Shown here: positions 1 to 6,536 of the stretch, one piece after another
Layout: every line of letters begins with the position of its first letter
How positions within the stretch are numbered: the stretch's first letter is position 1
NCBI GenBank assembly: GCA_002329575.1
Contig: DCTK01000023.1
Location: 14,763-22,649 of the forward strand
Reading direction: 5' to 3'
Length of the DNA: 7,887 nt
DNA from: Sutterella sp. UBA1442
GTDB lineage: Bacteria; Pseudomonadota; Gammaproteobacteria; Burkholderiales; Burkholderiaceae_F
Position numbers and translations under genes: made by a program
The notes under the pieces: generated by a model
Database searches by the model: none
The model's input: the letters and a program-made list of their open reading frames with translations, nothing else
Told to the model about the DNA's origin: nothing

Positions 1-646
1 TTTCCATAATGGCTTTGGCGGCCCGTTGGGCAAATTCGTCAGGCGTGAGGATAAAGGGCATCGGGTAGGGGTTGACGTCGGTTAACGGCGTCTTCACAAA
101 TCCGGGCGACAAACAAGCAACATGTACGCCGTACTTTTTCATCTCGACACGCAAGCTTTCGCAATACGTAATGACGGCTGATTTACTCGAGCAGTAAGCT
201 TCGGTCCCAGGCATACCGCGAATGCCACCAACGCTACCGATTCCGTCCAAAGTGCCACGTTTTCTGCCGATCATCGGTTCAATAAAGGCGTGGAAAGTTG
301 ATGCCATGGCGAAGACGTTCGTGGCATAGACCTTTTCCATCACATCAAGGTCTTCGTAATACTGTGTTTTTACACCAACACTGATGCCAGCATTGGCAAT
401 GACGATATCGGCACCGCCCGTGACTTTATCGAATTCGCGGCCGACGGCAATCAAATGATCCCGATCGGTCACATCGCACGGATAGGCATAGTGCTTTTCA
501 GGATTTTCCAGCGTACTGATGATCTCATCAAGAGCTTCTTTTCGACGGGCAACGAGTCCCAAAGTTGCTCCGCGACGGGCAAACTCTCGAGCCAATGCGG
601 CGCCGATTCCGCTGGAAGCTCCCGTGATAAAAACGTTAAGAGACAT
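1..646 (-). CDS. SDR-family oxidoreductase, 3' end cut off by window edge
   Basis: NAD(P)-dependent short-chain dehydrogenase/reductase, probably cytoplasmic; the substrate cannot be told from sequence. The frame is open from the ATG at 646 to the left edge, giving 215 residues of a family usually near 250, so about 40 C-terminal residues are missing. Visible Rossmann features are the TGASSGIG cofactor loop (residues 8-15), CDVT near 57-60, NAG at 85-87 and conserved Asn110. The catalytic set is Ser138, Tyr151 and Lys155 (YCSSK) with classical Ser-to-Tyr spacing, followed by SPGFVKT. An Arg-Arg pair after the second strand (35-36) would suit NADP(H), which is inference. The start is supported by AAGGAG 7 nt upstream, overlapping the stop codon of the phosphohexomutase gene before it, so the two are probably translationally coupled. 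It is the last gene seen in the argS cluster. Confidence 0.93.
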   Translation of the reverse strand, partial: MSLNVFITGASSGIGAALAREFARRGATLGLVARRKEALDEIISTLENPEKHYAYPCDVTDRDHLIAVGREFDKVTGGADIVIANAGISVGVKTQYYEDLDVMEKVYATNVFAMASTFHAFIEPMIGRKRGTLDGIGSVGGIRGMPGTEAYCSSKSAVITYCESLRVEMKKYGVHVACLSPGFVKTPLTDVNPYPMPFILTPDEFAQRAAKAIME

Positions 647-653
647 TTGAGAG

Positions 654-659
654 CTCCTT
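654..659 (-). promoter_or_regulatory. Shine-Dalgarno of the SDR gene, overlapping the upstream stop codon
   Basis: On the minus strand the junction reads TAAGGAGCTCTCAAATG. The stop codon of the phosphohexomutase gene (660-658) shares bases with AAGGAG, which lies 7 nt before the SDR start. This fixes the SDR start and suggests coupled translation. Confidence 0.8.
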
Positions 660-2037
660 AAAAGGGTAATTGCACGTCAGGATCAACTTGCTTGAGTGCT
701 TGGCCGAAACGCTCTTTGATGCGTTCAAGGGCTTCAGGCGTATCGCCTTCCAAGCGAAGTACCACCACCGGTGTTGTGTTGGACGGACGTGCTAAAGCAA
801 AACCGTCTTCCCATTCAACGCGAATACCGTCGATTGTGATCGTGTCGGTAGCATCATCAAAGTGCAATTGTTCTTGCAGGCGTTGCACAAAGCGTTTGTT
901 TTCGCCTTCAGGCAATTGAATGTGTAATTCAGGGGTGTTCACCGCCGTGGGCAACGCTTCAAGAATGGCAGAGGGATTATCGTAACGAGACACGATTTCA
1001 AGCAAACGAGCTCCAGCGTATAAACCGTCATCAAAGCCCGGCCAACGTTCGTCATTGAAGAATAAATGGCCGCTCATTTCTCCGGCAAACGGAGCGCCAG
1101 TTTCTTTGAGTTTGGCCTTAACTAATGAGTGACCCGTGCGACAAATTGTGGGAATGCCGCCGTGTTCCTTAATCCAAGGCACAAGACGACGCGTGCACTT
1201 GACGTCATAAATGATGCGACTGCCCGGATGGCGTTCAAGAATGTCCGCGGCAAAGAGCATGATTTGACGGTCGGGATAGATGATTTCACCCGATTTAGTG
1301 ACGACACCCAAACGGTCCCCATCGCCGTCAAAAGCCAAGCCCAATTCAACGTCGGTCGTTTTCACCGTCTCGATTAAATCGTTGAGATTGTCAGGTTTAC
1401 TCGGATCGGGATGGTGGTTGGGGAATGTACCGTCAATGTCGGTAAATAAGGGAACAACTTCGCAACCCAAGCGCTTAAAAAGCTCCATGGCAACCGGACC
1501 GGTAACACCATTACCGCAATCGACAGCGACTTTGATTTTACGAGCGAGTTTTACATCACCGGTTACTTTTTGCAGGTAGGGCGTAATGACATCAATTTCC
1601 TCAACCTTGCCCTTATGATCAGCTACGTCGATGCCTTGTTCGATAAGAGAGCGCAACGCTTGAATACCCTCGCCGTAAAGCGTGTCTTTGCCCATCATCA
1701 TTTTGAGCCCGTTATATTGCGGGGGATTATGACTGCCCGTGACGGCGATGCCAGAGCCCGTTTGAGTTAAAAACGTTGCAAAGTAAAGAACAGGAGTCGG
1801 TGCCAGGCCAATCGCTTTAACATCAACACCCATGTCCGTGATCCCTTCGATTAGTGCCTCAGAGAGTTTAGGTCCTGAGAGGCGACCGTCACGACCGACG
1901 CACAATGCGTTAATGTGGCGTTGGGCTGCGATAGACCCCAGCGCGCGACCGATTTCACGTACGGCCTGAGTCGTTAGCGTTTCGTCAACCACGCCACGAA
2001 TGTCATAAGCTTTAAAGATACTGGCGTCAACTTGCAT
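658..2037 (-). CDS. Phosphomannomutase/phosphoglucomutase (alpha-D-phosphohexomutase family)
   Basis: A 459-residue cytoplasmic enzyme that interconverts hexose 6-phosphate and hexose 1-phosphate through a phosphoserine and a bisphosphate intermediate. It supplies mannose-1-P and/or glucose-1-P for GDP-mannose, LPS, capsule or glycogen. It resembles the AlgC/ManB type and is full length with all four domains. Motifs in order: KAYDIRG near the N-terminus (9-15), active-site TGSHNP with Ser102 as the phosphoserine, the Mg-binding loop DGDGDR (237-242), the sugar-recognition loop GEMSGH (319-324) with Glu320 and Ser322, and the C-terminal phosphate-binding loop RPSNTTP (417-423). All key residues are present, so it should be active; mannose versus glucose preference cannot be decided. 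It starts 21 bp after dsbA, with a modest GGGA 9 nt before ATG. It appears to interrupt an otherwise familiar dsbA-SDR adjacency. Confidence 0.95.
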   Translation of the reverse strand: MQVDASIFKAYDIRGVVDETLTTQAVREIGRALGSIAAQRHINALCVGRDGRLSGPKLSEALIEGITDMGVDVKAIGLAPTPVLYFATFLTQTGSGIAVTGSHNPPQYNGLKMMMGKDTLYGEGIQALRSLIEQGIDVADHKGKVEEIDVITPYLQKVTGDVKLARKIKVAVDCGNGVTGPVAMELFKRLGCEVVPLFTDIDGTFPNHHPDPSKPDNLNDLIETVKTTDVELGLAFDGDGDRLGVVTKSGEIIYPDRQIMLFAADILERHPGSRIIYDVKCTRRLVPWIKEHGGIPTICRTGHSLVKAKLKETGAPFAGEMSGHLFFNDERWPGFDDGLYAGARLLEIVSRYDNPSAILEALPTAVNTPELHIQLPEGENKRFVQRLQEQLHFDDATDTITIDGIRVEWEDGFALARPSNTTPVVVLRLEGDTPEALERIKERFGQALKQVDPDVQLPF

Positions 2038-2058
2038 GATGTTAATTCCCAGAAGATG

Positions 2059-2685
2059 TTATCGTTTGGCGCGATTCTTTCGCTCCAAATCAATGAGTTC
2101 ATTTAAAACAGTGAGAGTTTTTTGATACGAGCCTGCCATATGCGGGGCCGTAAGATACTTGCCGGCAACGCCGATATAAGGCGTGGCATCGAGCTTATAG
2201 GCTTGCCAAAGTTCAGAGGCTTGTTGCACACGAAGAGAGACCGAAAAAGATCGGTAGGCATTGTCCCAAGTTTTACGATCAACGCCCTGCGCTTTCAACC
2301 ACGCATCGAGATCGCTTTCAGCGGTGATTTTCCCGTCAAGCAAATCCTGCCAAAACTGCGGATGCAGATCTTCAAGGCGTCCGAGCGCTTCGAAGGTGTA
2401 GTAGATTCTTGATAAAAAGGCTGTAGAAGCGTCCCAGGCAACCGGCACATTATGAACGGTAACGTCTTTAGGCGTTTTTTTTGCCCAGTCATCAAAAAAA
2501 GGAGCTAAGCGTTGACAGTGGCCGCACGTGTAAGCAAAGAAGTTCAGAACGTCAATCGTTTCAGTACTTGTTTGCACGGCGGGTTCAACCATGCGGTAAC
2601 TGGGCTCTTGGTTGGAACCGGTTGTTGCGAAAGCTGTCGTTGTTAATGCGAACGTCAGGCCTAACGCAAGTAATACCCTTCGCAT
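2059..2685 (-). CDS. dsbA: Periplasmic thiol:disulfide interchange protein, DsbA family
   Basis: A secreted thioredoxin-fold protein, expected to introduce or exchange disulfides in exported proteins in the periplasm. It has 208 residues, the size of E. coli DsbA precursor. A signal peptide is clear: MRR, a hydrophobic stretch and an AFA cleavage site at 18-20, so the mature protein begins near Thr21. The redox motif is CGHC (Cys54-Cys57) within a FFAYTCGHC context. A helical insertion follows (about 65-155), and the cis-Pro loop is DATPYIGV with Pro169. Both motif positions are atypical: classical DsbA has CPHC and Val before the cis-proline, whereas here it is CGHC and Thr, as in PDI or DsbC-type proteins. 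The protein could therefore be a weaker oxidant or have exchange activity; that is inference. It begins 11 bp after the SPOR gene, with AAAGGA overlapping that gene's stop codon. Confidence 0.93.
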   Translation of the reverse strand: MRRVLLALGLTFALTTTAFATTGSNQEPSYRMVEPAVQTSTETIDVLNFFAYTCGHCQRLAPFFDDWAKKTPKDVTVHNVPVAWDASTAFLSRIYYTFEALGRLEDLHPQFWQDLLDGKITAESDLDAWLKAQGVDRKTWDNAYRSFSVSLRVQQASELWQAYKLDATPYIGVAGKYLTAPHMAGSYQKTLTVLNELIDLERKNRAKR

Positions 2686-2692
2686 TTGAGCA

Positions 2693-2698
2693 TCCTTT
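2693..2698 (-). promoter_or_regulatory. Shine-Dalgarno of dsbA, overlapping the SPOR-gene stop codon
   Basis: The minus-strand junction reads TAAAGGATGCTCAAATG. AAAGGA overlaps the upstream TAA and sits 7 nt before the dsbA ATG. This supports the chosen start and coupling. An ATG inside this spacer is out of frame. Confidence 0.75.
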
Positions 2699-3239
2699 AG
2701 CGGTTACGAATGACCATGGCATCGTAGCCTTTTTCAATCAAACGATGTTGTAGGTCATTGGCTTCACGAGCCGTTTCAAAGGGGCCCATGACTACACGGA
2801 AAAGCGTCACACCGGCATCCGTAGACTTTGTAACGTCGGCATAAATCCCCAAAAATGCTAAATCGGTACGAATTTTTTCAGCATCCCGTTCGTTACGGAA
2901 AGCGCCGGCTTGCACTCGATAGCTTGTTACACTACTTTGAGCGGCATTGGTGGGTTCTTCTGCCGAGCGATGGGCCGTCGGTGCTTCAACAGTCTTAATG
3001 GCCGACATAGCCGTGTCAGCGGAGGCTTGTCGAGTCTCATTATCATAGATCACCGTATTGGGATCTTTGCCGTCAAGCTCCGTCACTTCGACGGGAGCTT
3101 CTTGCTTTTGTACTTTCTCAACAAAGGGTACCGGAGCACCGGAGATGATCAGGGCAATGACGGCGGCGACGACACAACCCGTTGCGCCGCCGATAAGAAA
3201 GCCGGAGAAAAAGGAACTTTTGTTAGAGGCGTTGAACAT
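2697..3239 (-). CDS. SPOR-domain inner-membrane protein (FtsN-like architecture)
   Basis: A bitopic membrane protein of 180 residues. A short N-terminal tail is followed by one glycine-rich transmembrane segment (about 11-33), a PVPFV sequence just outside it, and a low-complexity linker rich in Glu, Ala, Thr and Ser (about 45-103). A C-terminal SPOR domain follows (about 105-179), starting SYRVQAGAF and containing FRVVMGPF and the final YDAMVIRNR. SPOR domains bind peptidoglycan lacking stem peptides, often at the septum, so a role in division or cell-wall remodelling is likely but not shown. This layout matches the small SPOR proteins found after argS in Burkholderiales; it is shorter than typical FtsN. 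It starts 13 bp after argS, with AGGA 4 nt before ATG, and is followed at 11 bp by dsbA. Confidence 0.9.
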   Translation of the reverse strand: MFNASNKSSFFSGFLIGGATGCVVAAVIALIISGAPVPFVEKVQKQEAPVEVTELDGKDPNTVIYDNETRQASADTAMSAIKTVEAPTAHRSAEEPTNAAQSSVTSYRVQAGAFRNERDAEKIRTDLAFLGIYADVTKSTDAGVTLFRVVMGPFETAREANDLQHRLIEKGYDAMVIRNR

Positions 3240-3252
3240 ATTGTCCTACCTA

Positions 3253-4971
3253 TTACATTTTTTCAGGAGCCGATACACCAAGCAGTGCCAAGCCGTTGCG
3301 AAGAACTTGCGCCGTAGCCGTCAAAAGGGCCAAGCGAGCGTTACGAACGTCTTCTTCTTCAACGAGCACGCGTTCGGCGTTATAGAAAGCATGGAAGTCA
3401 CCAGCCAAATCTTTCAGATAGAAGCAAAGTGAGTGCGGAGCACATTCCTTAGCCGCTACCGTCAAAGTTTCCGGATATTCTCCGAGGCGGGCGATTAATG
3501 CCATGGCCTGCGGCGTTAAAAGAGCGCTCAAATCGGTTTGGGCCAGCTCAGAGGCTTGTGGAACAACATAACCCTTTTCACGGGCTTGTGCCAGTACCGA
3601 GCAAATGCGAGCATGGGCATACTGGAGATAGTAGACCGGATTTTCGTCGGACTGTGCGAGTGCCAGGTCAATATCGAACACAAATTCACTGTCGGCCTTG
3701 CGACTCACGAGGAAAAAGCGAGCGGCGTCCCTGCCCACCCAGTTAACAAGATCACGCAGCGTCACGTAAGAACCGGCGCGCTTGCTCATCTTCACTTCTT
3801 CGCCGTTTTGAACGACCTTAAGCATCTTGTGAAGCACGTAGACGGGGAATACGTCCGGAATATTCAGCCCCAATTGACGTCCGGCAGTACGTACCCCGAT
3901 ACGAACACGAGCGCAAGTGCCATGGTGGTCAGAGCCTTGAATGTCGATAGCCTTAATAAAGCCGCGTTCAAATTTGCTTAAGTGATAAGCCACGTCGGGC
4001 AAGAAATAGGTGTAGGTGCCGTCAGACTTGCGCATGACACGGTCTTTGTCATCTCCGAACTCTTTAAAGTCAGTGGTCTTTAACCACAGAGCGCCATCGG
4101 CTTCATAGGTGTGGCCCGATGCTACCAAAGCCTTAACGGTACGCTCGACCAAGCCGTCGGAGTAAAGAGAGCTTTCGAGATAGAAGTTGTCAAAGGCAAC
4201 GCCCAAAGCGTTAAGGTCGCTGTCTTGTTCGTTTTTGAGATAGCCGACCGAGAATGCTCGGATGTTGTCGTAGTCATTGATGTCACCCGAGGCGGTAATT
4301 TCTTGGCCGTCACGCGTGCAGATCGTCTTTTTATCTAAAAAATCGCGGGCGATATCTTTAATGTAAAGGCCTTGATAACCGTTTTCAGGAAATTCAATGG
4401 TTTCGCCTTGAAGTTCTTTAGCGCGCAATTGCACAGAATCGGTAAGGGTTTTGATTTGCACACCGGCGTCGTTGTAATAAAACTCTCGGCAGACGTTCCA
4501 GCCTTGCGTACGCATTAAGTTGGAGAGTACGTCTCCGAGTGCGCCTTGACGGGCGTGACCGAGGTGTAAAGGTCCTGTGGGATTGGCCGATACGTATTCG
4601 ATGATAATGCTCTCGCCGGCATGATCTTGGTTTTGACCGAAAGATTCGCCTTCTTTAAGAACGCGGCGCACGGGAGCTGTTTTTGCAGCATCGCTCAAGC
4701 GCATATTGATGAAACCGGGGCCAGCAATTTCAAAAGACGCGATCAAATCAGCCGTTTGCGGTTGAGCGTTTAGTGCCGCAATCAGCTCGGTAGCGATTTG
4801 GCGGGGATTTTTCTTTAAGGCGCGGGCCAATTGCATGGCGACGTTACAGGCCAAATCTCCGTGGGCGGCCACTTTGGGTCGCTCAAGTAACACCTCGGTT
4901 TGTGTCACTCCCATGGTTTCAAGAGCTTGGACAAAGAGGTTTTGTATCGCAACTTTTTGATCGGTCAACAT
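3253..4971 (-). CDS. argS: Arginyl-tRNA synthetase
   Basis: Class I aminoacyl-tRNA synthetase that charges tRNA-Arg with arginine using ATP in the cytoplasm; expected to be essential. Its 572 residues are full length for the family. The N-terminal tRNA D-loop-binding domain (about 1-100) includes [13 protein letters not shown]. The catalytic Rossmann domain has the HIGH-type signature [11 protein letters not shown] (HLGH at 136-139) and the KMSKR loop at 394-398 (KMSKRAG). The helical DALR anticodon-binding domain covers about 440-572, with YLQYAHARI and the typical end [10 protein letters not shown]. The ATG at 4971 is preceded in frame by a nearby TAA, so no longer start is possible; the Shine-Dalgarno is weak (GGA about 12 nt upstream). 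It ends in tandem stops TAA TAG. A hairpin separates it from folE2, so it probably has its own promoter and leads the downstream cluster. Confidence 0.98.
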   Translation of the reverse strand: MLTDQKVAIQNLFVQALETMGVTQTEVLLERPKVAAHGDLACNVAMQLARALKKNPRQIATELIAALNAQPQTADLIASFEIAGPGFINMRLSDAAKTAPVRRVLKEGESFGQNQDHAGESIIIEYVSANPTGPLHLGHARQGALGDVLSNLMRTQGWNVCREFYYNDAGVQIKTLTDSVQLRAKELQGETIEFPENGYQGLYIKDIARDFLDKKTICTRDGQEITASGDINDYDNIRAFSVGYLKNEQDSDLNALGVAFDNFYLESSLYSDGLVERTVKALVASGHTYEADGALWLKTTDFKEFGDDKDRVMRKSDGTYTYFLPDVAYHLSKFERGFIKAIDIQGSDHHGTCARVRIGVRTAGRQLGLNIPDVFPVYVLHKMLKVVQNGEEVKMSKRAGSYVTLRDLVNWVGRDAARFFLVSRKADSEFVFDIDLALAQSDENPVYYLQYAHARICSVLAQAREKGYVVPQASELAQTDLSALLTPQAMALIARLGEYPETLTVAAKECAPHSLCFYLKDLAGDFHAFYNAERVLVEEEDVRNARLALLTATAQVLRNGLALLGVSAPEKM

Positions 4972-4998
4972 AGTGTTTTACATTCCAATAGCAGTTAA

Positions 4999-5012
4999 TT
5001 TCTACGTAGAAA
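4999..5012. promoter_or_regulatory. Perfect 14-bp palindrome upstream of argS
   Basis: TTTCTACGTAGAAA is an exact inverted repeat centred between 5005 and 5006, 27 bp before the argS start. Its right end (5009-5012) overlaps one arm of the adjacent hairpin. It could be an operator for a dimeric regulator at the argS promoter, or a small RNA hairpin with an ACGU loop. No known regulator is recognised. Confidence 0.35.
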
Positions 5013-5036
5013 ACGCGCACAGTCGTGCGCGCTTTC
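5009..5036 (-). terminator. Rho-independent terminator-like hairpin between folE2 and argS
   Basis: On the minus strand a 12-bp stem (5' arm 5036-5025, 3' arm 5020-5009) closes a GACT loop. The GC-rich core is GCGCAC/GTGCGC, extended by one pair that is G-U in minus-strand RNA but an A/C mismatch on the plus strand. The 3' arm runs into TTTTC, with a matching A-rich 5' side. It lies just after the folE2 stop, so it most likely ends folE2 transcripts. It could also act as an attenuator in an argS leader. A plus-strand terminator is structurally possible too, but no plus-strand gene lies to its left. Confidence 0.7.
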
Positions 5037-5046
5037 TTTTCTAGGA

Positions 5047-5841
5047 TCAGAGATCACCTTTAAAAATTTGTGCATAAGCCGAGTGATTATGGATGGACTC
5101 AAAGTTCTCCGCCTCGACTCGATAGGCTTCAATGCGAGGGTCAGCATTGACTCGGCCGGCAACATCTCGCACAAGATCTTCCACAAATTTGGGATTTTCG
5201 TAAGCGCTCTCGGTGACATACTTTTCATCGACGCGCTTTAAGCGACTCCAGAGATCGCACGAAGCACTCTCTTCGGCAAATCGGATTTGCTCCTCAAGCG
5301 ACAGATCGCCACAAAGGCGTGCGGCAATTGTGATGTGTGAGCGTTGATTGTGAGCTCCATAGCGAGAAATTTCTTTGCTACAGGGGCAAAGACTCGTCAC
5401 GGGAACGGTTACAGTCTGGGTCACAAGTGTGCGAGCTGCTTTGTGCTCAACGCTTAGCTTCACGCGATAGTTCATCAAGCTTTCGAGCTCGGAGATGGGC
5501 GCGTGCTTTTGCACAAAAAACGGAAATTCGAAATCAATACGTCCGCTTTCGGCTTCCAGTGCCGAGAGCATGGACTGCATGAGTTCGGTGAGTGTTTGAC
5601 GGTTTAAGGGGGTGGCGTGCTCTTTCAGTAAGCCGAGAAAACGTGACATGTGCGTGCCTTTTTGATGAGCAGGCAAAGAGACGAACATGCCGATCTCTGC
5701 CACGGTGGGTTGAACACCGCTGGCACTCTCCACTGTCACGGGCAATTCGAGGCCACGGACACCGACAAAATCGATTTCGATATTACGCGGGTCTGCACTG
5801 GATTGAACATCAGGCAGATTTGTATTAGGTAGTGTTTGCAT
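5047..5841 (-). CDS. folE2: GTP cyclohydrolase FolE2 (GCYH-IB)
   Basis: Converts GTP to 7,8-dihydroneopterin triphosphate, the first step of tetrahydrofolate synthesis and also of queuosine synthesis. FolE2 is the alternative type that can use metals other than zinc. At 264 residues it is close to the family's usual length. The N-terminal LPDVQSSAD leads into VGVRGLELPV; KGTHMSRF is at 61-68, and the metal/active-site block SLCPCSKEIS (150-159) is followed by RYGAHNQRSH (160-169). Counting against the Neisseria gonorrhoeae enzyme as I remember it, Cys152, His164 and Glu206 fall on the metal ligands, with Glu221 also retained. ENFESIHNHSAYA lies near the C-terminus. The ATG at 5841 fits the family's N-terminus but has no clear Shine-Dalgarno. 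It is divergent from the membrane-protein gene at 6144 and ends just before the hairpin ahead of argS. Confidence 0.96.
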   Translation of the reverse strand: MQTLPNTNLPDVQSSADPRNIEIDFVGVRGLELPVTVESASGVQPTVAEIGMFVSLPAHQKGTHMSRFLGLLKEHATPLNRQTLTELMQSMLSALEAESGRIDFEFPFFVQKHAPISELESLMNYRVKLSVEHKAARTLVTQTVTVPVTSLCPCSKEISRYGAHNQRSHITIAARLCGDLSLEEQIRFAEESASCDLWSRLKRVDEKYVTESAYENPKFVEDLVRDVAGRVNADPRIEAYRVEAENFESIHNHSAYAQIFKGDL

Positions 5842-6143
5842 AAGTGAGCGTAATTTTGGCTAAAAAAAGGAAAATTTGCGAACGTTTTCAAAGAAAAAAA
5901 CAAAAACTATACAGAATTAAATAACTGAATCGAGATCAAAATAAAGGAATTTAAACTTTCTACGGTGTAATTGATTGAATAAAAGGAACTTTTTTTAAAC
6001 GCAAGAAAGAACAGTGCTTTGTTACAAGTCGAGAGCAATTTTCAGAGAAAAGATACGATTGAATGTGCAAATGTAGATAATTTCCCGTTAAATTAATGAT
6101 TCGGAAAGTTGTTCTAAAAACATAAAGGAAATACGGTAAGACA
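5842..6143. other. AT-rich divergent intergenic region, 302 bp
   Basis: This region holds the presumed promoters of folE2 (leftward) and of the membrane-protein gene (rightward). It is strikingly A/T-rich, with homopolymer runs such as those at 5861-5867 and 5894-5900. On the minus strand TATAGT (5911-5906) could be a folE2 -10 box, but no good -35 lies at normal spacing; it would give a T-rich leader of nearly 60 nt. On the plus strand GATAAT (6076-6081) is a weak -10 candidate. An imperfect repeat of ATAAAGGAA followed by TACGGT occurs at 5941-5966 and 6122-6137. I see no tRNA-like, riboswitch-like or convincing small coding sequence. Confidence 0.6.
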
Positions 6144-6530
6144 ATGCCCATTTACATATATCGCAGTGGTGGTTTCGGACAAGGCCCTCAAGGCCCTCAA
6201 AACCCGCTCGTTCGCTTTTTAATCAGTTTGGCTGTGCTGGCCGTAGTGGTCGGTTTGGGGATTTTGCTTTTGCCCGTCGTGGGAGTGATTGCATTAATTA
6301 TTTTGGGATTGATTGCTTTTTTTGTTGTCGGAGGCATCATCTATCGTTGGATTTACGGTAATCCTTGGGATCGTATGCGCGAGCGTGCAGAAGGAATGCG
6401 AGTCAATCCGGAATTTAAAACTCCTCGTCAATCCCAACCGACTTATCCCACGGGTAGTCGTGAAGAGGTGAAGATGCGCGTCAGAAATGAGGTTGTTGAA
6501 GACGCCGTCGAGGTCAAAGAAAAGCAGTAA
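6144..6530 (+). CDS. Small integral membrane protein of unknown function
   Basis: I do not recognise this 128-residue protein. It begins with a short polar segment containing a Gly/Pro/Gln stretch (8-20, FGQGPQGPQNP). A strongly hydrophobic block follows (about 25-67), best read as a two-helix hairpin broken at Pro44: about 25-43 and 46-67. A charged, probably cytoplasmic tail follows, with WDRMRERAEGMR (75-86), a Pro/Gln/Ser-rich linker (93-104) and a Lys/Glu/Val-rich end (107-128) that may be helical. No cleavable signal peptide, catalytic motif or cysteine is visible. Codon use and an intact frame, with sharp membrane topology, argue that it is real. AAAGGA lies 14 nt before ATG, rather far, so ribosome binding is weak or unusual. 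It is alone on this strand and converges with the cardiolipin synthase gene. Confidence 0.8.
   Translation: MPIYIYRSGGFGQGPQGPQNPLVRFLISLAVLAVVVGLGILLLPVVGVIALIILGLIAFFVVGGIIYRWIYGNPWDRMRERAEGMRVNPEFKTPRQSQPTYPTGSREEVKMRVRNEVVEDAVEVKEKQ
6180..6200 (+). repeat. Two tandem copies of a 9-bp unit (CAAGGCCCT) plus a partial third
   Basis: The unit CAAGGCCCT occurs twice in a row and is followed by CAA, inside the membrane-protein gene. It encodes Gln-Gly-Pro twice and then Gln. In-frame units of this kind can expand or contract without breaking the frame. With only two copies it may be chance. Confidence 0.75.
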
Positions 6531-6536
6531 GCGAAA

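Noticed and set aside
2910..3317. 135-codon plus-strand open frame over the SPOR gene and the argS end
   Set aside because: It is antisense to two well-supported genes and its translation has no family-like features.
3538..3981. 147-codon open frame on the plus strand opposite argS
   Set aside because: It lies wholly inside the clear argS coding sequence, has no ribosome site or recognisable domain, and reads as a chance antisense frame.
5842..5960. Zur box for zinc-dependent control of folE2
   Set aside because: FolE2 is often zinc-regulated in other bacteria, but I found no good palindrome of the GTTATA-ATAAC type; the best AT-rich inverted stretch (5911-5926) pairs only at its ends.
6081..6110. 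Inverted repeat TTTCC / GGAAA upstream of the membrane-protein gene
   Set aside because: The arms are only 5 bp with a long spacer, which is expected by chance in such DNA.
5960..6151. 63-codon minus-strand open frame in the intergenic region
   Set aside because: It overlaps the start of the membrane-protein gene and lacks a convincing ribosome site. Its composition simply reflects AT-rich DNA. A tiny real gene cannot be fully excluded.
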